Of a stretch of DNA of 38,498 nucleotides, positions 8,682 through 16,806 are shown piece by piece. Numbering within the stretch: the first letter of the stretch is position 1; each line of letters starts with the position of its first letter. The DNA lies in assembly GCA_964513365.1 (NCBI GenBank), contig CAZEMH010000004.1, positions 1-38,498 of the forward strand, written 5' to 3'. The notes beneath the pieces are model-generated. The model had not been told where the DNA came from. It saw only the letters and a list, made by a program, of their open reading frames with translations, and did no database searches. The position numbers were made by a program, and so were the translations under genes. The stretch comes from DAOVIY01 sp964513365 (GTDB taxonomy: Bacteria; Patescibacteriota; Minisyncoccia; UBA6257).

Positions 8682-9575
8682 ATGGATTTTATTAAAAAAA
8701 GAAAGTTATTCTATGGTTTTTCAATAGCAATGATTGTGGGTTCTTTTGTATGCCTTTTATTTTTTGGATTTAATTTGGGAATTGATTTTACAGGAGGATC
8801 TCTTTGGGAATTAACAGCATTAGATATTAAAAATGATGGTTTGAGTAGGGTTGTAGGATATTTAGAAAATGAAGAATTAGGACAAATTAATGTTCAAACA
8901 ACAAATGAAGATAGTTTTATATTACGTTTTTCGAATATTTCTGAAGAAAAACATGTTCAATTATTTAAAGGGTTGCAAGAAATAATTCCTTCAATTCAGG
9001 AAAGAAAATTTGAATCAATAGGTCCTTCTATTGGCCAAGAATTAAAAACAAAATCTATTTGGGCGGTTTTTTTGGTTTTTTTTGGGATTCTAACATATCT
9101 ATGGTATGCTTTTCGCCATTCTTCTTTTCGTATCCCATCTTATCGTTATGGAGTGTTAGCAGTTTCAGTATTAATGCATGATGCTATATTTATTATAGGG
9201 CTATTTTCTTTATTGGGTAAATTAAAAGGATGGGAAGTAAATTCAGATTTCTTAGTTGCTTTATTGGTAGTAGCTGGTTATTCTGTTCATGATACAATTG
9301 TGGTTTTTGATAGAATTAGAGAAAACATACGTTTGAAAACAAAAGAAAATTTAAGGGAAATTATTAATTTAGGAATTAATCAAACTCTCTTACGATCTTT
9401 AAATACGTCCCTTACAACAGTTTTTCCATTGATAGCTTTGTATTTTTTGGGTCCTATTTCCATTAAAATATTGGTTACAGCAATGATTAGCGGTGTAATA
9501 ATAGGCACTTATTCCTCTATTTGTCTTGCTGCTCCATTATTGTATGATTGGGCATTAAAACAAGTACAACATTAA
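8682..9575 (+). CDS. secF: Protein translocase subunit SecF
   Basis: 297 aa, about the usual SecF length. It has an N-terminal helix, the SecF signature LGIDFTGGSLWEL, a small periplasmic domain, and five further helices with the conserved VAGYSVHDTIVVFDRIREN motif and NQTLLRSLNTSLTT. It forms the SecDF complex with the gene 2 nt upstream. No separate SD is visible, so translation is probably coupled to secD. No yajC is visible in the window. Confidence 0.95.
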   Translation: MDFIKKRKLFYGFSIAMIVGSFVCLLFFGFNLGIDFTGGSLWELTALDIKNDGLSRVVGYLENEELGQINVQTTNEDSFILRFSNISEEKHVQLFKGLQEIIPSIQERKFESIGPSIGQELKTKSIWAVFLVFFGILTYLWYAFRHSSFRIPSYRYGVLAVSVLMHDAIFIIGLFSLLGKLKGWEVNSDFLVALLVVAGYSVHDTIVVFDRIRENIRLKTKENLREIINLGINQTLLRSLNTSLTTVFPLIALYFLGPISIKILVTAMISGVIIGTYSSICLAAPLLYDWALKQVQH

Positions 9576-9586
9576 ACTTGTTTAAT
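9571..9586. repeat. 16-bp inverted repeat abutting a promoter
   Basis: ATTAAAC (9571-9577), TT, GTTTAAT (9580-9586): perfect 7-bp arms, spanning the secF stop codon and ending one base before the -35 hexamer at 9588. The 2-nt centre is too tight for a terminator hairpin and all but one pair per arm is A-T, so a protein-binding operator is more likely than a terminator. Confidence 0.4.
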
Positions 9587-9587
9587 A

Positions 9588-9616
9588 TTGACTTTTTGTT
9601 TATTTCTTGCTTTAAT
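9588..9616 (+). promoter_or_regulatory. Putative promoter for the sigma4/HARE gene
   Basis: TTGACT (9588-9593), exact 17-bp spacer, TTTAAT (9611-9616); 5/6 matches in each hexamer. The TTG of the -35 is also an in-frame start, but transcription would begin near 9623. That supports ATG 9633 as the true start, with about a 10-nt leader. Confidence 0.55.
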
Positions 9617-9632
9617 TAATATGAATTTTAAT

Positions 9633-10736
9633 ATGAATAATTCTAATTTAAATAAAGAGAGCCCACGCCAATTGGCCCTTAAAATCATTGCAATTTTAAG
9701 CCCAAGAACGCAAGATATTATTAAAAAAAGATTTGGCCTTGATAATGATTCTCCTAGAACATTAGAATCAGTAGGTCAGGATTATAAAGTTACAAGGGAA
9801 AGAATCAGGCAGATTATAGAGGCTTCTTCAAAAACTATAAAGAAACAGCCAGTTTTAAAAATGGCTGATGTTTTTATGCAGCAAGCTGAACAAATTTTGA
9901 AACAAAGCGGAGGAGTGCAGGAAAATGAAGAATTCATTAAAAAAATAAATGAGAAGTTTAAAAAAGCAAAAGGGAATTTATCAGCTATTAGATTTTTATT
10001 ATCATTAAATCCTAGTTTTGTATTTGAAGAAGAAAATAACTTATATCATAGTTTTTGGCATTTTTCTAAGATTTCTAAAGATCAAATCTGTAAAAATATT
10101 AAAGATATAGAAAAATGTTTTAATAAAAAACAATCATCTTGTTTAATAGATGAAATATTATCTTGGGTTAAAAAAAGCGTTTCTTCTGGCATAAACAAAG
10201 AAGAATTAATAGCTTATTTACAAATATCTAAGAAAATTGGTATGAATCCTTTTGGTGAGTATGGTTTATTTGATTGGATAGAAATAGATCCGTCTGGAGC
10301 TCGCGATAGGGCATATCTAATAATGAGACATTCTAAAAAACCTTTGCATTTTTCTGATATTACTGAACATCTTAATGAATGTAATAAAATACCTGTTCCG
10401 GCGTCTGTTGTTTCTCATTCTTGGCAAAAGAAAGTATGTATTCAAACTGTGCACAATGAATTAATCCGTGATCCCCGTTTTGTACTTATTGGGCGCGGAA
10501 TTTATGCATTAAGAGAATGGGGGTATAAACCAGGAAAGATAGTTAATGTTATTCAAGATATTTTACGAGAAGCTGGGAAGCCATTAAAACAGGAAACAAT
10601 CATAAAGGAGGTTAAGAAACGCAGAATGGCTAAAGATAATACTATTATTTTGAATCTTCATAATAAAAAGTATTTTAAGAAATTACCAAATAAATATTAT
10701 AGCTTAGTTAGGTCCTATAAAATATTAGAGGTTTAA
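9633..10736 (+). CDS. Sigma-70 region 4 / HARE-HTH domain regulator
   Basis: 367 aa from ATG 9633 (ATG 9621 would add MNFN; TTG 9588 would add a hydrophobic stretch and overlaps a promoter). Residues about 21-72 match sigma region 4: LSPRTQDIIKKRFGLD, then an HTH with VTRERIRQI, nearly identical to the RpoD motif VTRERIRQIEA found in this same window. There are no sigma regions 2 or 3. The middle is helical. The C-terminal part has a HARE-type winged helix (HSKKPLHFSDITEHLN ... VHNELIRDPRFVLIGRGIYAL) like that of RNA polymerase delta, followed by a second helical segment. Likely a DNA-binding transcription regulator acting through the -35 or RNA polymerase. The stop overlaps the next start by 1 nt (TAATG), so the three genes to 13529 are probably co-expressed. 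Confidence 0.8.
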   Translation: MNNSNLNKESPRQLALKIIAILSPRTQDIIKKRFGLDNDSPRTLESVGQDYKVTRERIRQIIEASSKTIKKQPVLKMADVFMQQAEQILKQSGGVQENEEFIKKINEKFKKAKGNLSAIRFLLSLNPSFVFEEENNLYHSFWHFSKISKDQICKNIKDIEKCFNKKQSSCLIDEILSWVKKSVSSGINKEELIAYLQISKKIGMNPFGEYGLFDWIEIDPSGARDRAYLIMRHSKKPLHFSDITEHLNECNKIPVPASVVSHSWQKKVCIQTVHNELIRDPRFVLIGRGIYALREWGYKPGKIVNVIQDILREAGKPLKQETIIKEVKKRRMAKDNTIILNLHNKKYFKKLPNKYYSLVRSYKILEV

Positions 10737-11974
10737 TGCCTTTTTCTACTTTTTTTTATTACCTAAGAATTGTTTTGATTTTCTTAGGAAGAATTTGTCG
10801 TGAATTTTGGTGGCTATTAGCCCTTATTATTTTTGGGAAAGTTTTTATTGATTTAAATAGAAAATATGAAGAGAAGAAAAAAAAGGAAAAAGAAGAGATA
10901 AAAGATTGGGTTATTTTACAAATAAATGTCAATCAAGAAATCTTACAAACTCCTAAAGCAATGGAGCAAGTGTTTAATGGCTTGCATGTTATAGAAAAAG
11001 GATATATTTGTTTAGAGTTAGTTGGAATGGATAGAGAGTTGTATTTTATTATTCGCACTCCTAAAGAATATAAAAATTTGGTAATGTCTCAATTTTATGC
11101 CCAGTATCCGGAAGTAGAAATTAAAGAAATTAATGATTATTTTTTACGTTTTCCAGCTCATTTGCCAAACAAGGATTTTGATTTGTGGGGAGCAGAAATC
11201 ATTTTAGAAAAAGATAATTATTATCCTATTAAAACTTATTCTTACTTTGAGGAATTAAAAGAAGAAAAAAGGATTGATCCTATATCAAGTTTTGCAGAAA
11301 GCGTTGATAAACTTCAAAAATTAGAATTACTTGTTTTAGAAATTCTTATTAAACCTCCTTCTGACAAAGATGAGAAGAAATTTATAGACGAAGGCAGAAA
11401 AAAAGTTAACAGTATGCTTGGAAAAAAAGAAAGCAAGGTAATTACATGGCAAGATTGGATAGTTGCTTTCTTTAAAAATCTTTTATTGGGAATAGTCCAG
11501 CCTTTGATTTGGCCGACCAAGGAAGAGAAGAAGAATGAAGGATCTCCAACTCTTTCTCCTGGAGAAAAAATTATAATTGATTCAATCGAAAAGAAAATAA
11601 ATCAATTATCATTTAGTACTGGCATGAGATTAATTTACATTTCTCCAAAAAAGATTTTTAATGAATCTAATGTCTCTGCTTTTATGGCTTTTCTAAAACA
11701 ATTTAATTCAAAGGATTTGAATGGTTTTAAAATCAATAAAGATGTTTCTACTGTTCTTAAAACAAGAATTTTTCAAAACAGAAGACTTTTTTTAAAAAAG
11801 ATGGATTTTTATCAAAGTTGCTTAAAGCGAAAATGGGTACAAAACGGTATAGTTCTAAATACAGAAGAATTGGCAACTATTTATCATTTTCCGGCATTAA
11901 AAGTTAAAACTCCTTCATTAATCAGGGTTTTGAGTAAAAAAGGAGAGCCACCAATAGGCTTACCAGTAGAATAA
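10736..11974 (+). CDS. Membrane protein partner of VirD4-like ATPase (function unknown)
   Basis: 412 aa. A hydrophobic N-terminus (about 5-35, with LIFLGRICREFWWLLALIIFG) anchors a large cytoplasmic domain. The body starts with a charged EEKKKKEKEEIKDW stretch and a mixed alpha/beta segment (ILQTPKAMEQVFNGLHV ... ELVGMDRELYFIIRTP). I recall this as a CPR-conserved partner of the downstream ATPase rather than a characterised family. A Glu/Lys-rich loop and a weak hydrophobic segment (about 235-260) are present. The start overlaps the previous stop and the next gene begins 4 nt after its stop, so the pair is tightly linked. It may form a membrane platform for the ATPase (inference). Confidence 0.6.
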   Translation: MPFSTFFYYLRIVLIFLGRICREFWWLLALIIFGKVFIDLNRKYEEKKKKEKEEIKDWVILQINVNQEILQTPKAMEQVFNGLHVIEKGYICLELVGMDRELYFIIRTPKEYKNLVMSQFYAQYPEVEIKEINDYFLRFPAHLPNKDFDLWGAEIILEKDNYYPIKTYSYFEELKEEKRIDPISSFAESVDKLQKLELLVLEILIKPPSDKDEKKFIDEGRKKVNSMLGKKESKVITWQDWIVAFFKNLLLGIVQPLIWPTKEEKKNEGSPTLSPGEKIIIDSIEKKINQLSFSTGMRLIYISPKKIFNESNVSAFMAFLKQFNSKDLNGFKINKDVSTVLKTRIFQNRRLFLKKMDFYQSCLKRKWVQNGIVLNTEELATIYHFPALKVKTPSLIRVLSKKGEPPIGLPVE

Positions 11975-11978
11975 ATTT

Positions 11979-13529
11979 ATGGATATAAACAATATTGGAA
12001 TAACAAATTTTAGAGATGAATACCGACGATTTGGAATTAAAGCCGATGATAGACGTCGGCATATGTATCTTATTGGAAAGAGCGGAGTAGGCAAGACAAC
12101 AATGATGGAAAATATGATTATTCAGGACATTAATAATGGAAAAGGTATTTGTGTTGTTGATCCTCATGGGGAACTGATAAATAGAATTCTCTACTTTATT
12201 CCTGAGAATAGAATAAAAGATGTAATTTATTTTAATCCTGGAGATGTTGAATGGCCAATTGCTTTCAATGTTATTGAAGAAGTTCCAGTAGAATATCGCC
12301 ATTTAGTCGTAGCTGGCTTAATGGGAGTTTTTAAAAAGATTTGGCCGGATGTATGGTCTGCTAGAATGGAATATATTTTAAATAATGCTTTATTAGCTCT
12401 TTTAGAATATCCTGGATCAACTCTTTTGGCTGTAAATAGGCTTCTTTCTGATGAAGATTTTCGTAAGGCGGTGATGAAAAAGGTAACAGATCCAATTGTA
12501 AAATCTTTTTGGGAGAGAGAATTTGCCCGCTATAATGCTCGTTTTGCCACAGAAGCAATTGCCCCAATACAGAATAAAGTTGGTCAATTTATCTCTAATC
12601 CCTTGGTTAGGAATATTATTGGACAGAAAGAATCAAAGATTGACATTAGGGAAATAATGGATAAAGGTAAAATTCTTTTAGCTAATTTATCAAAAGGTAT
12701 GGTTGGAGAAGATAATTCCAGTCTTTTGGGCGCTCTTTTGGTTACAAAAATACAGTTAGCAGCAATGAGCCGTATAGATGTCCCTGAAGAGAAAAGAAAA
12801 GATTTTTATTTATATGTTGATGAATTTCAGAATTTTTCTACAGAGTCATTTGCTTCTATTTTTGCTGAAGCCAGAAAATATCGTTTAAATTTAATTTTAG
12901 CTCATCAATATATAGCTCAACTTAATGAACAGGTTAGAGATTCCATTTTCGGCAATGTAGGAACTTTGATTTCTTTTAGGCTTGGTCCTCAAGATGCAGA
13001 AATACTAGAAAAATATTTTGCTCCAGAATTTACGAAAGAAGATTTAATTAATCTTCCAAATTTTCATTTTTATATAAAATTAATGATTAATGGAGTCTTA
13101 TCTAAAAGTTTTTCAGCGATGAATATACCTCCTTCTAGTTTGCCAGAACAGTCATTTATACAAGAAATAATTCAGTATTCACGTGAACATTATGCCTCTT
13201 TACGGCATGAAGTTGAAAAGAAAGTGGCACATTGGGAATTATTGGATTTCTCTCCTAGTTTCAAAGGTTCAAATCTTAGAGATAAAAAAATCGGAATTAA
13301 GGAAGGCTGGGAAGCAGTATGTTCAAATTGTGGGAAAAGAATCATTGTGCCTTTTCAACCCGATCCCGCTAGATCTGTTTATTGTGATGAATGTTTTAAG
13401 GAAATAAAGATGCGAAGAGGAGGAAGTTCAAAGCAAACGAGTCCTGTGCATTATCATGGATCTAAAACCGAACCTAAGAAAAAAGAAATAAAGCAAATAA
13501 TTAAAAATATTTTTCACGAAGATACTTAA
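11979..13529 (+). CDS. VirD4/TraG-like (HerA/FtsK superfamily) ATPase with zinc ribbon
   Basis: 516 aa. Walker A GKSGVGKTT at residues 33-41. DPHGEL follows as in TraD/TraG/DUF87 ATPases. Walker B YLYVDEFQNF holds D281-E282, and an arginine/sensor region LILAHQYIAQL comes after it. This combination matches the type IV secretion coupling-protein superfamily. It has no N-terminal membrane helices of its own; the preceding gene encodes one. The C-terminus carries a CxxC...CxxC zinc ribbon (C448, C451, C469, C472; VYCDECF). A role in DNA pumping or conjugation-like transfer, or in surface secretion, is inferred from the family. No other T4SS genes (VirB4, relaxase) are seen here, so this is a chromosomal, not a mobile, locus. 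Confidence 0.8.
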   Translation: MDINNIGITNFRDEYRRFGIKADDRRRHMYLIGKSGVGKTTMMENMIIQDINNGKGICVVDPHGELINRILYFIPENRIKDVIYFNPGDVEWPIAFNVIEEVPVEYRHLVVAGLMGVFKKIWPDVWSARMEYILNNALLALLEYPGSTLLAVNRLLSDEDFRKAVMKKVTDPIVKSFWEREFARYNARFATEAIAPIQNKVGQFISNPLVRNIIGQKESKIDIREIMDKGKILLANLSKGMVGEDNSSLLGALLVTKIQLAAMSRIDVPEEKRKDFYLYVDEFQNFSTESFASIFAEARKYRLNLILAHQYIAQLNEQVRDSIFGNVGTLISFRLGPQDAEILEKYFAPEFTKEDLINLPNFHFYIKLMINGVLSKSFSAMNIPPSSLPEQSFIQEIIQYSREHYASLRHEVEKKVAHWELLDFSPSFKGSNLRDKKIGIKEGWEAVCSNCGKRIIVPFQPDPARSVYCDECFKEIKMRRGGSSKQTSPVHYHGSKTEPKKKEIKQIIKNIFHEDT

Positions 13530-13536
13530 TTGAAAT

Positions 13537-14634
13537 ATGAAAAAAACTGTTGCTGTTGTTTGTGGTGGGAAGAGTGGAGAGCATGAAGTCTCTCTACGTT
13601 CAGCTTTTTATGTTTACAATAATATAGATAAAAAAAAGTATAAGGCAATTGTTATAGCTATTGATAAAAAAGGAAGGTGGTATTTTAGTCGTAATTTTAA
13701 GGATATTATTAATACTAAAAATCAATTATGGAGATTAAAATCTAATTTGGAAGAGATTGTTCTTTTAAAATCTAAAAAACGCAGCAAGATATTAAGTTTA
13801 AAGAAAAAGAAAAACTTGATTGGAGTAGATGTATTTTTCCCATTAATTCATGGTACTTATGGTGAAGACGGTTGTTTGCAAGGATTTTTCGAACTTTTAG
13901 ATGTTCCTTATGTCAGCGCAGGAGTTTTAGGGTCTGCAATAGCAATGGATAAAGAAATAACAAAAAGATTATTAATGCTTGAAAAAATACCAGTAACAGA
14001 ATTTGTTGTTATCAAGCAAGAAGATAAATTGATAGAAAGAAAAAATAAAATTAACCGATGTATAAAAAAATTTCGTTTTCCACTTTTTATTAAACCTGTT
14101 TCTCTGGGATCTTCAGTTGGAGTGTCTAAAGTCTTCAATAAAAAAGAAATTAAGAATGCTATTGAAGAAGCTTTTAAATATGATACAGAGATTATGGTCG
14201 AGGAATTTATTAATGGAAGGGAAATTGAATGTTCAGTTCTTGGTAATTTATATCCTAAAGCTTCTTTGCCAGGGGAAATTAAGTCTCGTACTTTTTATTC
14301 TTATGAGGCAAAATATTTAAATTCTGAAGACGCAGAGCTGTTAGTTCCCGCCCCTTTACCAGAAAAACTAATTAAAAAAGTACAACAATTAAGCATAAAA
14401 GTATTTCAAGTATTAAAATTACAAGGTATGGCTAGGATAGATTTTTTCTTAAAACCAGATGGACAGTTAATAGTAAATGAAGCAAATACTATCCCCGGAT
14501 TTACTCAAATTAGTATGTATCCTAAATTATGGCAAGTTTCAGGAATAAGATATCCAAAATTGATAGATAAATTAATTCAATTTGCTATAGAAAATTATAA
14601 TAAAAAAAATAAATTAAAAAGAGATTTTCAATGA
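13537..14634 (+). CDS. ddl: D-alanine--D-alanine ligase
   Basis: 365 aa. ATP-grasp enzyme joining two D-Ala for the peptidoglycan stem. N-terminal GGKSGEHEVSL (10-20) and HGTYGEDGCLQG are family signatures; MDKEITKRLL, the ATP-grasp lid region KPVSLGSSVGVSKV, and the C-terminal metal-binding NEANTIPGF are all present. A Lys/Arg-rich insertion (about 65-90) between the first strands makes it slightly longer than E. coli DdlB (306 aa). It ends with one of the few UGA stops in the window, overlapping the dgkA start (ATGA). No SD is visible. Confidence 0.95.
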   Translation: MKKTVAVVCGGKSGEHEVSLRSAFYVYNNIDKKKYKAIVIAIDKKGRWYFSRNFKDIINTKNQLWRLKSNLEEIVLLKSKKRSKILSLKKKKNLIGVDVFFPLIHGTYGEDGCLQGFFELLDVPYVSAGVLGSAIAMDKEITKRLLMLEKIPVTEFVVIKQEDKLIERKNKINRCIKKFRFPLFIKPVSLGSSVGVSKVFNKKEIKNAIEEAFKYDTEIMVEEFINGREIECSVLGNLYPKASLPGEIKSRTFYSYEAKYLNSEDAELLVPAPLPEKLIKKVQQLSIKVFQVLKLQGMARIDFFLKPDGQLIVNEANTIPGFTQISMYPKLWQVSGIRYPKLIDKLIQFAIENYNKKNKLKRDFQ

Positions 14635-14996
14635 AACTTTCTTTTAGAAAACTCCTCAAGAGTATATATCATGCTCTTCAAGGAATAAAAGATGTATTTT
14701 TTCAGCAGAATTTTTTTTTAATGATTCTTGCAACAATAGGAACATTATTTCTAGGATTCTGGTTGCAAATTTCTTATTTTGAATGGTTGATAATTATTTT
14801 TCTTATCGGTTTAGTTCTTAGTTTAGAAATATTAAATACAGTCATTGAGAGAACATTGGATTTTCTAGAACCGTATATGTCTGACAAAATTAGAATTATA
14901 AAAGATTTAATTGCCGGGGCAGTGCTTTTAGTTTGTTTGACTGCTTTGATTTTAGGATTTATAATTTTTTTGCCAAAGATTATTTTAAAATTTTAA
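14631..14996 (+). CDS. dgkA: Diacylglycerol/undecaprenol kinase family protein
   Basis: 121 aa, the usual size. Integral membrane kinase with three helices: an amphipathic N-terminus (SFRKLLKSIYHALQGIKDVF), catalytic/lipid-binding EILNTVIER (E66, N69, E73) and a KDLIAGAVLL motif (91-100). In Gram-positive-like bacteria this family phosphorylates undecaprenol, feeding the lipid carrier for wall synthesis; the ddl and murE-like neighbours favour that over diacylglycerol recycling (inference). Its start lies in the ddl stop, so translation is coupled. Confidence 0.88.
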   Translation: MKLSFRKLLKSIYHALQGIKDVFFQQNFFLMILATIGTLFLGFWLQISYFEWLIIIFLIGLVLSLEILNTVIERTLDFLEPYMSDKIRIIKDLIAGAVLLVCLTALILGFIIFLPKIILKF

Positions 14997-15008
14997 GAAT
15001 TATTAAAA

Positions 15009-16805
15009 ATGCAATCTTCTTCTGAGGAAATAAAGAATAAATTAGATATTGTTGAAGTAATAGGGCAATATGTAAAACTACAAAAAGCAGGAGCTAATTA
15101 TAGAGGGCTTTGTCCCTTTCATAAAGAAAAGACCCCTTCATTTTTTGTTTCTCCGTCTCGTCAAATTTGGCATTGTTTCGGTTGTAATTTGGGAGGAGAC
15201 ATCTTTTCTTTTATAATGAAAATAGAAAATATTGAATTTAAAGAAGCCTTAAAAATATTAGCTCAAAAGGCTGGAGTAGAATTAATTTATGAGAATCCTC
15301 AAGTACGTTCTCAAAAGCAGAGAATGATTGATATTAATAAGAAAGCAGCGGAATTTTTTGAACAAAATCTTTGGAAAGAAAAAGCTGTAATAGATTATCT
15401 TTTGAAAAGAGGATTGAAAGAACAAATAATAAAAGAATTTCATCTTGGTTGGGCTTCTGATGAATGGAATCAACTTAGTAATTTTCTTATAAAGAAAGGA
15501 TTTAAATCAAATGAGATATTAGCTAGTGGTTTGGCTATTTCTAAAAATACTGATATTTATGATCGTTTTCGTTCAAGAATTATGTTTCCTATAGAAGATC
15601 CTTCTCAGAATATAATTGGTTTTACTGGTAGAATTTTTCAAAGCAAAGTTTCTTTAAAAACAATCAGAGATATAGAAAAAATAGGGAAGTATATTAACAG
15701 TCCGCAAACTTTGATTTTTGATAAAAGCAAAATTCTTTACGGCTTGTCTCAAAGTAAAAATTATCTTCGTTCTGAAGGAAATACTATATTAGTAGAAGGT
15801 CAAATGGATTTTCTTGCTGCTTGGCAATCAGGTATAAAAAATATAGTAGCTACTTCAGGAACAGCTTTAACCCCTTATCAATTGAAGGTTCTGAAAAGGT
15901 ATAATAATACTTTAGTTTTAGGCTTTGATATGGACGAAGCAGGGGAAAAAGCAGCTGAGAGAGGTATTGAATTGGCTTTATCCAAAGAATTTAATGTAAA
16001 AATCCTTAGATTACCAAAAGGGAAAGATATAGCTGACTTTCTTATGGATAAAGAAAATAAAACAAATGTTCAAGATTTAATAAACAGAGCAGAAGCAATA
16101 ATGGATTTTTATTTTACTAGAGCACAGAATGAAGGCGATAAAACAAATATAGACGGTAAAAAAGCAATTGCCTCCTATTTCCTTCCTAAAATTAAAAAAC
16201 TTAATAATGTTTTAGATAGATCTTTTTGGATAAATAAGCTGTCCCGTTTTATTAATATTCCTAGTCAAGCTCTTGAAGATGAATTAAATAAACTACAAAA
16301 AGGAAGCGATGGATTAATTGTTGATGAAAATGAATCTCTTTATCAATTTCCTGCTGTTCAATTACAATCGCGAATAGATAGTATAGCTGAAAGAATAATT
16401 TCTTTTTTAATAAAAATGCCTTCATTGAAAAAAGAGGCTTCTGATTACGAAGAATATTTTCCAGAAAATTTTCAAATGATTTTTCAAGTTATTAAAAATA
16501 TTTCTTCAAAAAAAGATTTGAGTACAGAAAGCCTGAAAAAAATAAATTTGCCAGAGGATTTAATTAATCAAATTAATCAATTGGCGCTCAGGGCTGATTA
16601 TGAGACAGAATTATTGGAGAAATTCCAAGTTTCTGTTGAAGAAGAGTTTAAGAAAGAATTAAAAGAATTAAAAAAAGAATATATTAAAAAGAGATTGGAA
16701 GAAATAAAAAAAGAAATCTACATTGCTGAAAAAAAAAAAAATAAAAAAATATTAAAAAATTTAATAGCAAAATTTAATGAACTATCAAAAGAATTATTAA
16801 ATTAA
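15009..16805 (+). CDS. dnaG: DNA primase DnaG
   Basis: 598 aa. It makes RNA primers at the replication fork. CHC2-type zinc domain at the N-terminus: C35-x2-H38 and C56-x2-C59 (CPFH...CFGC). Catalytic N-terminal domain, then the TOPRIM core with VEGQMD (E263) and GFDMDEAG (D307, D309). The C-terminal part (about 430-598) is helical and Lys/Glu-rich, fitting the DnaB-interaction domain although poorly conserved. rpoD follows directly, as in the macromolecular-synthesis operon, but no rpsU is present; ddl-dgkA sits upstream instead. Confidence 0.96.
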   Translation: MQSSSEEIKNKLDIVEVIGQYVKLQKAGANYRGLCPFHKEKTPSFFVSPSRQIWHCFGCNLGGDIFSFIMKIENIEFKEALKILAQKAGVELIYENPQVRSQKQRMIDINKKAAEFFEQNLWKEKAVIDYLLKRGLKEQIIKEFHLGWASDEWNQLSNFLIKKGFKSNEILASGLAISKNTDIYDRFRSRIMFPIEDPSQNIIGFTGRIFQSKVSLKTIRDIEKIGKYINSPQTLIFDKSKILYGLSQSKNYLRSEGNTILVEGQMDFLAAWQSGIKNIVATSGTALTPYQLKVLKRYNNTLVLGFDMDEAGEKAAERGIELALSKEFNVKILRLPKGKDIADFLMDKENKTNVQDLINRAEAIMDFYFTRAQNEGDKTNIDGKKAIASYFLPKIKKLNNVLDRSFWINKLSRFINIPSQALEDELNKLQKGSDGLIVDENESLYQFPAVQLQSRIDSIAERIISFLIKMPSLKKEASDYEEYFPENFQMIFQVIKNISSKKDLSTESLKKINLPEDLINQINQLALRADYETELLEKFQVSVEEEFKKELKELKKEYIKKRLEEIKKEIYIAEKKKNKKILKNLIAKFNELSKELLN

Positions 16806-16806
16806 C

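Noticed and set aside
9588..9632. TTG or ATG (9621) start for the sigma4/HARE gene
   Set aside because: The TTG is part of the -35 box and upstream of the predicted transcript start; ATG 9621 is just at or before it.
13537..14634. UGA recoding to glycine, as in Gracilibacteria
   Set aside because: UGA ends ddl at the dgkA overlap and ends the HlyD-like gene (followed by TAA); cores of all proteins lack internal UGA.
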